A DNA stretch of 64,000 nt from assembly GCF_029369745.1 (NCBI RefSeq), contig NZ_CP120210.1, positions 2,914,001 through 2,978,000 on the forward strand. The letters are read 5' to 3'. The DNA is from Amycolatopsis sp. QT-25 (GTDB lineage: Bacteria; Actinomycetota; Actinomycetes; Mycobacteriales; Pseudonocardiaceae). Made by a program: the position numbers and the translations under genes. Positions 58,650 to 64,000 of the stretch are shown here, piece by piece. Each line of letters begins with the position of its first letter. The stretch's first letter is position 1. The notes below the pieces were generated by a model. It was not told where the DNA came from. It saw nothing but the letters and a program-made list of their open reading frames with translations, and made no database searches.

Positions 58650-59180
58650 ATGGAACCGCCCGCCGAGACCCTCGCCGACGAAGTCGTCACGCTGCGCCGC
58701 TGGCAGCCGCGGCAGCTCGAAGCCCTCGCCGCCGTCGCGGGGGATTCCGTTGCGCATCTCGGTGCCTGGATGAGCTGGGCCACCCACGGTTACGGCCGTC
58801 GCGAAGCCGCCGACTTCCTGGAGCACACCACCAGAAACTGGGCCGAAGGCAAGACTTACGACTTCGCGATCCTCGTCGAGGAGGAGATCGTCGGCGGTAC
58901 GGGCATGATCGTGCATCCGGATCGGATCGAGATCGGCTACTGGCTCGGCAGGCACCACACCGGTCGCGGTTTCGTGACCAGGGCCGCCCGGCTCCTGGCC
59001 GACGAGGCCTTCCGGCTCGGCGCGCCGGAGATCGAGATCCGGCACGACGAGAACAACGTCGCGAGCGGTGCCGTGCCCGCACGGCTGGGATTCACGATGG
59101 TCGGCGCCGAGGCCACCGAACCACCGCTCGCCCCCGCCTGCGCGGGTGTCACCAGGATCTGGCGGCTCAAGCGCCCTTAG
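58650..59180 (+). CDS. GNAT-family N-acetyltransferase
   Basis: A 176-residue RimJ/RimL-type acetyltransferase: LADEVVTLRRWQPRQLEALAAVAGD at the start, FAILVEEEIVGGTGMIV as beta strands, IEIGYWLGRHHTGRGFVTRAARLLADEAF as the acetyl-CoA loop, and IRHDENNVASGAVPARLGFTMVG at the end. Substrate unknown. ATG 58650 follows a GGAGGCGAGG tract at a long spacing. The longer frame from 58125 runs inside the LCP gene and is not coding. Its stop overlaps the end of the convergent bcp gene by 14 bases. Confidence 0.85.
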   Translation: MEPPAETLADEVVTLRRWQPRQLEALAAVAGDSVAHLGAWMSWATHGYGRREAADFLEHTTRNWAEGKTYDFAILVEEEIVGGTGMIVHPDRIEIGYWLGRHHTGRGFVTRAARLLADEAFRLGAPEIEIRHDENNVASGAVPARLGFTMVGAEATEPPLAPACAGVTRIWRLKRP

Positions 59181-59631
59181 TCTCGCGCTCGCGCAAGGCG
59201 GCCAGTGCCTTGTCGGCGTGCACGGTGAACTTCAGTTCGCTCTTGATCACTTCGAGCACCTTGCGGTCGGTGTCGATGACGAAGGTGTGCCGCTTGGCGT
59301 GCAGCGGGCTGAATTTGCGCCAGACGCCGAACTGTTTCGCCACCACACCGTCCACATCGGACAGCAGGGGATAGTCGAAACCGTGCTTGGCCGAGAACTC
59401 CTGCTGTTTGGCGACGGCGTCCGGGCTGATCCCGACGCGGTGCGCGCCCACCTCGGCGAATTCGGCGGCCAGATCGCGGAAATGGCAGCTTTCCGCGGTG
59501 CAGCCACCGGTCATCGCGGCGGGGTAGAAGAACAGCACGACGGGGCCGGACGAGAGGAAGTCCGACAGCGTGCGCTGCTCGCCCTTGTCGTCGGGAAGGG
59601 TGAAGTCCGGGGCGATGTCACCTTGGTCCAT
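59167..59631 (-). CDS. bcp: Bcp/PrxQ-type peroxiredoxin
   Basis: A 154-residue thiol peroxidase that reduces hydrogen peroxide and organic peroxides. APDFTLPDDKGEQRTLSDFLSSGPVVLFFYPAAMTGGCTAESCHFRD holds the peroxidatic Cys in TGGCTAESC, with a second Cys five residues later, typical of two-cysteine PrxQ types. FSAKHGFDYPLLSD and RHTFVIDTDRKVLEV follow. ATG 59631. The 3' end overlaps the end of the convergent GNAT gene. Confidence 0.93.
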   Translation of the reverse strand: MDQGDIAPDFTLPDDKGEQRTLSDFLSSGPVVLFFYPAAMTGGCTAESCHFRDLAAEFAEVGAHRVGISPDAVAKQQEFSAKHGFDYPLLSDVDGVVAKQFGVWRKFSPLHAKRHTFVIDTDRKVLEVIKSELKFTVHADKALAALRERETKGA

Positions 59632-59649
59632 GGACGCGATCCTGTCACG

Positions 59650-61497
59650 TCAGTGGGCGTGCCGTCCGATGAGCTCGTCGACCTCGTCCCCGGTCGCGGA
59701 ATCCGCGACGAACGAACCACGCGCCGCGAGCACGCCGTACCGCCGGAGCCGCTCCGCCTGTTCGTGATTGTGGACGCCTTCCGCGCCGATGCGCAGTTTC
59801 AGCTCCTTGGCCCTGGCGACCAGCTGGCACAGGTGGCGGACGTCGGCCTCGTCCTCGCCGTCGGCCAGCGCGTCGACCACGGCGCCGGACAGGATCACGT
59901 GGCGAACCGGCAGCCGGTGCCGAGGGATCAGCTCGAGATCGTCCGAGCCGGAGATCGTCAGCACGAGCTGGGCACCCAGCTCGGCCAGTACGGCGAAGGA
60001 ATCGAGCACCTCGCCGTCGGCGTCGAGCACGGATTCGCGGTCCGTGCACAGCCGCAGCGCCTGGGCGGGCAGGTTGTGCCGGTCGAGCTGTTCCTTGACC
60101 AGCAGTACCAGATCGGGCTCGATGGCCAGCCGGTTCGGCAGCCGCACGCAGACGTCGGGTGCGGCTTCGCCGAACCTGTTCCGCCATCTCGCGGTGGCGG
60201 CGAGCGATTCGGCCAGCAGCCACCGGCCGAGCGGGATGGTCATCCCGGTGATCTGCGCGAGCGGGTAGAACTCGTCCGAGTCCAGTTCGCCTTTCTCCGG
60301 ATGGCTCCAGCGCAACCCGGCGTTGACCGCGGCCAGCTGGTCGGGATTCGCGAGCTTCACCGTCGGCTGGTAGATCAGCGAGAACTCGCCGTTCTCCAGC
60401 GCGCCCGCGATGACCGCGCCGAGCTGGTAGCGGCTCCGGTCCCGCGCGTCGAGTTCCGGATCGAACAGCATCCACTGCGCCTTGCCCGCCTCCTTGGCGC
60501 GGTGCAGGGCGATTTCCGCGGCACGAAGCAGATCTTCGGGGCCGCCGTCGGTGACCGGGCGGACGACGATGCCCGCGCTCGCGCTGACCCCGATTCCGTG
60601 CCCGCCGAGGTAGATCGGCTCGACCAGTTCCTCCAGGGCCTGCTCGACCAGTGCGATCACCTCGGGCGGCGTGAAGTCGCCGCGCAGCAGGACGGCGAAC
60701 CCGTCGCCGGACAGCCGGGCGACCGAACCGTTGTGCCTGCCGGTGAACACGGACGTGAGCTTCTTCGCGACCCCGCGCAGCACCTGGTCGCCGACGCCCG
60801 CCCCGAGACCGTCGTTGATCACCTTGAAGCCGTCGACGTCGAGGTAGACGAGCGCGACCTGCTCGCTGCCGGACCCGGCCAGCGCGGTTTCGAGGGCGTT
60901 GCCGAAGGCGGTGGCGTTCGGGAGGCCGGTCAGCGGGTCGTGCACGTTTTGGTGCAGCAGTTGTTCCTGCAGCAGGTGGATCTCGTTGGCGTCGGCGACC
61001 ATCAGCACCGGATAGGTCGAGCCGGGCCGGTCACCGGGCAGGTCGGTCAAGGTCACGTCGACCCAGAGCGAGCCTTCCTCGCTGTGGGTCAGCAACAGGC
61101 GTTCCTGCTGGGTCGTCCGGCCGGCGGTCATGAGCTGCGAGAGCGCGTTCCGCAGCCGGGCGACGTCGTGGTCGGTGGAGCCGAGACCGGGGATCTCCCG
61201 TCCGCGCAGCGCCGTGGGACGGCAGCCGAGGAGTTTGCCGAGTGCGGTGTTCGCTTCGACGATCGTGCCGCTGGGGTCGGCGAGCGCGATCCCGACGGGC
61301 GAGGCGGAATAGAGCTTGGAGAAGCGCCGCACGGCGGGCTGGTGATCGGGCTCGGCCCGGACGGCGTCCTCGGCGACGTCGAGCAGCAGCTGTTCGAGTT
61401 GCTCCTTGGGAAGCGATACTCCTTTAGTGTCAGCGAGCGTCTCGGCCCATCTCCGAGCCACGTCCACCAACCCTGGCGCGGAACCAGGCTCGGGCAC
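59650..61497 (-). CDS. PAS-GGDEF-EAL protein with both active sites degenerate
   Basis: A 615-residue cytosolic protein. A PAS domain covers about 55-175 (FSKLYSASPVGIALADPSGTIVEANTALGKLLGC). The GGDEF-like domain (about 185-345) has HDPLTGLPNATAF but SGDGF at 263-267 where GGDEF should be. The EAL-like domain (about 355-600) has VNAGLRW at 391-397 in place of EALLRW, and LTISGSDDLEL for the DDFG pair. Neither synthesis nor hydrolysis of cyclic-di-GMP seems possible, so it probably binds ligand or partner proteins. ATG 61497. The bcp gene is 18 bases downstream. Confidence 0.85.
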   Translation of the reverse strand: MPEPGSAPGLVDVARRWAETLADTKGVSLPKEQLEQLLLDVAEDAVRAEPDHQPAVRRFSKLYSASPVGIALADPSGTIVEANTALGKLLGCRPTALRGREIPGLGSTDHDVARLRNALSQLMTAGRTTQQERLLLTHSEEGSLWVDVTLTDLPGDRPGSTYPVLMVADANEIHLLQEQLLHQNVHDPLTGLPNATAFGNALETALAGSGSEQVALVYLDVDGFKVINDGLGAGVGDQVLRGVAKKLTSVFTGRHNGSVARLSGDGFAVLLRGDFTPPEVIALVEQALEELVEPIYLGGHGIGVSASAGIVVRPVTDGGPEDLLRAAEIALHRAKEAGKAQWMLFDPELDARDRSRYQLGAVIAGALENGEFSLIYQPTVKLANPDQLAAVNAGLRWSHPEKGELDSDEFYPLAQITGMTIPLGRWLLAESLAATARWRNRFGEAAPDVCVRLPNRLAIEPDLVLLVKEQLDRHNLPAQALRLCTDRESVLDADGEVLDSFAVLAELGAQLVLTISGSDDLELIPRHRLPVRHVILSGAVVDALADGEDEADVRHLCQLVARAKELKLRIGAEGVHNHEQAERLRRYGVLAARGSFVADSATGDEVDELIGRHAH

Positions 61498-61581
61498 ACT
61501 TCACCTCTTCATGCGCGGTCTTTGGCCAGCTCAGACCGGGTGTCCGAGCCCATGGGCCCACACTGGGTACGAGCCGACCGG

Positions 61582-61648
61582 GTGTAGTGCCACGGCATCA
61601 TGCGCGATCCGGGGTGTCTACCGGCTGAAAGGGTGATCGGCACTACAC
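61582..61648. repeat. Spaced inverted repeat upstream of PAS-GGDEF-EAL gene
   Basis: GTGTAGTGCC (61582-61591) and GGCACTACAC (61639-61648) are exact reverse complements 47 bases apart, between the P450 and PAS-GGDEF-EAL genes. It may be a dimer operator pair or a long hairpin. Confidence 0.35.
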
Positions 61649-61706
61649 GACTGGCGACCGGATGTCACCAAGAGTACTCGATCGTGGATGTCCGGTTGGT
61701 CCGAGT

Positions 61707-63152
61707 TCAGCAAGCGGTCAGCCGGATCGGCAGACCGTCCGCCGGGACGGGTAGCGAAACGTAATCCCAGCGTGTGGTGTAGTCCTCCGGGACCGACCAC
61801 CGATACGCCCGCAGCATCTCGTGCAGGAGCGCCTTCACTTCCAACATCCCGAAATGCAGGCCGATGCACTTGTGCGCGCCGCCGCCGAACGGCATCCACG
61901 CGTAGCGGTGCGACTTGTCCTCGCGGCGTTCCTCGCCGAAGCGATCCGGGTCGAACCGCATCGGGTCGGTCCAGTGCTCCGGCGCGAAATGGTTGACGGT
62001 GGGGGAAATCCCGACGAGTGTCCCTTCGGGAACGAAGTGTCCGAGCACCTCGGTGTCCTTCACCGTATTCCTGGTCAGCGAAGGAACCGGGGCCACCAGC
62101 CGCAGGGCTTCCTTGATCACCAGGTCCAGTGTCTTCAGGGTCTCCAGCGCCTCGATGTCCGGCACGTCGTCGCCGAGCGCGAGGGACTCTTGGCGCGCTC
62201 GTTCCTGCCATTCAGGGCTCTTGGCGAGGTGATGGACGGCCGCGGCACTGGCGATGGTCGACGTGTCGTGCGCGGCCATCATCAGGAAGATCATGTGGTT
62301 GACGACGTCGGAGTCGGTGAAGCGATCACCGTCTTCGGTGGTGGCGTGGCACAAGGCGGCGAAGAGGTCGTCGCCGTCGCTCGCCCGTTTCGCGGGCAGG
62401 TTCGCCGAGAAGTAGCGTTCGAGGACTTTGCGGCCGTGCAATCCCGCCGCCCAGCGGCCGCCGGGAACGGGGAAGCGCACGAGGGCCGTGCCCGCGCGCA
62501 CGGAATTCACGAACGCGCGGTTGATCGCGCCCGCGTCGTCGCCGGACCGCATGCCCATGAACACCCGCGTCGCGACGTCGAGGGTGAGTTGCTTGAGGGA
62601 CCAGTAGATCCGCGGGTTCGGCCGGTCCGCCCACGCGGCGATGCCTTCGCGCAGGGCCGGTCCCATCTGGTCGACGTACCCGGTGAGCCGTTGCCGGGTG
62701 AACGCCGCCTGCATGATCCGGCGGTGCAGATGGTGCTCGCCGAAGTCGAGCAGCATCAGGCCGCGGTCGAAGAACTGCTCGATGAAGAACTTCCAGCCCT
62801 CCTGGGAGAAGGCCTTGTCCTTGTTCACCAACGCGATCTGCGTGGCTTCCGGGCCGGAGAGCGCGACGATGCGGCGGCCGAACGCGCCCATCCACGACAC
62901 CGGGCCGTAGGTCTCGTAGCGTTTGAGGTTGAACTCGATACCGAAGCGCATGAAGTCCAGCGCGTGCCCGATGACCGGCGGCCCTTCGTCGCCGAGGACG
63001 GGTTTGAGGCCGGGCGGGGCGGGCGCGAGTTCGCGGACCGGCCAGGTCGCGCCGAGCCAGCGCCGGTCGACCGAGCGCGGCAAGGGGATCGACGTGAGCG
63101 GCGGGACCCGTTCGCGCAGTGCCCCGGTGACCTTTTCGACGGCATTCGCCAT
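61707..63152 (-). CDS. Cytochrome P450
   Basis: A 481-residue P450, rather long for a bacterial soluble one. FIFLMMAAHDTSTIASAAA-like I helix (LMMAAHDTST) gives oxygen activation, VIKEALRLVAP is the ExxR motif, PMRFDPDRFGEER the PxRF region and MPFGGGAHKCIGLHFG the heme loop with the axial Cys. The N-terminus has no membrane anchor. I chose ATG 63152 because GGGGAG lies nine bases before it but touches the in-frame ATG at 63161. No ferredoxin or reductase gene is adjacent. Substrate unknown; the sequence resembles fatty-acid or terpenoid hydroxylases in general form only. Confidence 0.9.
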   Translation of the reverse strand: MANAVEKVTGALRERVPPLTSIPLPRSVDRRWLGATWPVRELAPAPPGLKPVLGDEGPPVIGHALDFMRFGIEFNLKRYETYGPVSWMGAFGRRIVALSGPEATQIALVNKDKAFSQEGWKFFIEQFFDRGLMLLDFGEHHLHRRIMQAAFTRQRLTGYVDQMGPALREGIAAWADRPNPRIYWSLKQLTLDVATRVFMGMRSGDDAGAINRAFVNSVRAGTALVRFPVPGGRWAAGLHGRKVLERYFSANLPAKRASDGDDLFAALCHATTEDGDRFTDSDVVNHMIFLMMAAHDTSTIASAAAVHHLAKSPEWQERARQESLALGDDVPDIEALETLKTLDLVIKEALRLVAPVPSLTRNTVKDTEVLGHFVPEGTLVGISPTVNHFAPEHWTDPMRFDPDRFGEERREDKSHRYAWMPFGGGAHKCIGLHFGMLEVKALLHEMLRAYRWSVPEDYTTRWDYVSLPVPADGLPIRLTAC

Positions 63153-63232
63153 GGTGACCATCTCCCCGCTGAGATCGGCTACCGCTCCACCTTCGCACCC
63201 TTATTGACGTCCTGACAATACTTCGGCGGAAG

Positions 63233-63285
63233 TCCGTGAAGGCCTCCTTGAGGGACCCTGGGTCCCTCAAGGAGGCCTTCACGGA
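63233..63285. repeat. TGAAGGCC-family palindrome (GAGGGAC subtype)
   Basis: Perfect 25-bp arms (63233-63257, 63261-63285), beginning TCCGTGAAGGCCTCC, with a 3-base loop. It lies 80 bases upstream of the P450 start, like the 16473 and 34860 copies which also precede genes. Confidence 0.8.
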
Positions 63286-63453
63286 ACGTCAGGGAAGCTC
63301 GGAGCGGACCGGGTGGGTGGCCGCGACCGGTTCATTCACACCGGATCCCTGTTACCTCGACCGGCATGGGAGGCGGGCGAGCCGGTAGCACCCTGGAGTG
63401 TGCTCAGTCCCGCAACGAGCCCGCCGGGCACCTGACGAAACGGACGCTCCGCC

Positions 63454-63645
63454 GTGACCAGAGCCGTGACTCGCGTGACCAGAGCCGTGACTCGCGTGAC
63501 CAGAGCCGTGACTCGCGTGATCGGAGCCGTGACTCGCGTGATCGGAGCCGTAACTCACGTGTCTGGAGACGTAACTCGCCGGGTGAAAGCCCGCCCGGCG
63601 AGTTACGTGTCCGATCACGTGAGTTACGTGTCCGAGCACGCGAGT
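63454..63645. repeat. Tandem and inverted array of a 21-bp repeat
   Basis: Six direct 21-bp copies (63454-63579), beginning GTGACCAGAGCC and ending GTGACTCGC, drift progressively to GTGTCTGGAG and GTAACTCGC. A hairpin (CTCGCCGGG with CCCGGCGAG) follows. Two full inverted copies and one partial run from 63598 to 63645. Unit is the same as at 48944. Confidence 0.88.
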
Positions 63646-63659
63646 GGCGAGTTCGGGGC

Positions 63660-64000
63660 TCAGTCCCAGTCGAGGGCGCCACCGGACTGGTACTCGATGA
63701 CGCGGGTCTCGAAGAAGTTCTTCTCCTTTTTGAGGTCCATCGCCTCCGACATCCACGGGAACGGGTTCTCGGTCTCGCCGAAGATGGGCGCGAGGCCGAT
63801 CTGCTGCGCGCGACGGTCGGTGATGAAGTGCATGTACTGCTCGATCAGTTCGGCCGAGAGCCCGAGCATGCCGCGCGGCATGGTGTCGCGGGCGTAGGCT
63901 ACTTCGAGCTCGCAAGCCTCGGTCAGCATCGTCCGGATCTCCGCCTGGAACTCCTCGGTCCACAGGTGCGGGTTCTCGATCTTGATCTGGTTGATGCAGT
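63660..64000 (-). CDS. Ribonucleotide reductase beta subunit (NrdB/NrdF), C-terminal part
   Basis: Only the last 112 residues are inside the window; the gene continues beyond 64000. [69 protein letters not shown] matches the R2 fold, with [18 protein letters not shown] as the C-terminal tail that docks on the alpha subunit. The subunit houses the tyrosyl or metal radical for deoxynucleotide synthesis. Iron-ligand Glu and His residues that should lie upstream are partly outside. Its stop is 15 bases downstream from the 21-bp array. Confidence 0.9.
   Translation of the reverse strand, partial: CINQIKIENPHLWTEEFQAEIRTMLTEACELEVAYARDTMPRGMLGLSAELIEQYMHFITDRRAQQIGLAPIFGETENPFPWMSEAMDLKKEKNFFETRVIEYQSGGALDWD

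Larger units (their letters stand above)
63153..63659. other. Intergenic region with palindrome and 21-bp array
   Basis: About 500 bases between P450 and the ribonucleotide reductase gene. It holds the palindrome at 63233-63285 and the tandem array at 63454-63645, listed separately. I see no credible gene in it. Confidence 0.7.

Noticed and set aside
63454..63645. CRISPR array
   Set aside because: Repeats are adjacent at 21 bp with no spacers, and no cas gene is in the window.

Overview
The window is chromosomal DNA from a high-GC actinomycete. Gene order matches the Pseudonocardiales/mycobacterial line: gap-pgk-tpiA-secG, rbpA, pgl-opcA-zwf-(pgi)-tal-tkt, ctaB, qor, ctaA, an ABC pair, mptB, sufR-sufBDCSUT, and later an Rv1473-like ABC-F with a small Rv1473A-like HTH gene. 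An Amycolatopsis-like organism is my best inference, from this order, GTG starts, leaderless promoters and many intergenic TGAAGGCC palindromes. I could not test it by database search. I see no rRNA, tRNA, CRISPR, phage or insertion sequence.

Region by region. 1-6.3 kb: end of a winged-helix gene, the glycolytic operon gap-pgk-tpiA followed by secG and rbpA, and a convergent orphan histidine kinase. 6.8-15.0 kb: a minus-strand pentose-phosphate operon tkt-tal-pgi-zwf-opcA-pgl, several genes coupled by 4-nt overlaps. 15.3-28.0 kb: heme O and heme A synthases (ctaB, ctaA), a HelD/HelR-like helicase, an FKBP lipoprotein, a GNAT, a quinone reductase, a hypothetical gene overlapping an ATP-grasp gene, an acyl-CoA desaturase, an ABC-2 transporter pair and mannosyltransferase MptB. 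28.2-34.7 kb: the complete SUF iron-sulfur operon under its repressor SufR. 35.0-41.1 kb: a YnfA-like protein, an AarF/UbiB kinase-like protein, and an MFS exporter divergent from a TetR gene that heads a two-component pair. 41.3-49.8 kb: an EAL-CBS-GGDEF protein, a lycopene cyclase-like enzyme, a dGTPase, a large secreted subtilase-like protease with an odd active site, and an acVLRF1 ribosome-rescue factor. 49.8-58.6 kb: an ABC-F factor behind a tiny leader ORF and hairpin, a small HTH protein, a membrane glycosyltransferase, an ABC exporter, a SIS-domain protein, an alpha/beta hydrolase and an LCP cell-wall ligase. 58.6-64.0 kb: a GNAT, a Bcp peroxiredoxin, a degenerate GGDEF-EAL protein, a cytochrome P450 and the end of a ribonucleotide reductase beta subunit.

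How they work together: triose-phosphate metabolism and the pentose-phosphate pathway supply ATP and NADPH. CtaA/CtaB make heme for terminal oxidase. SUF supplies Fe-S clusters under feedback by SufR. MptB and the LCP protein build the mycolata-type envelope or wall polymers. The unusual signal is mostly intergenic. There are two families of long palindromes (at least 12 sites), two arrays of one 21-bp repeat, a perfect 34-bp operator between the MFS and TetR genes, and a leaderless micro-ORF plus hairpin before the ABC-F gene.
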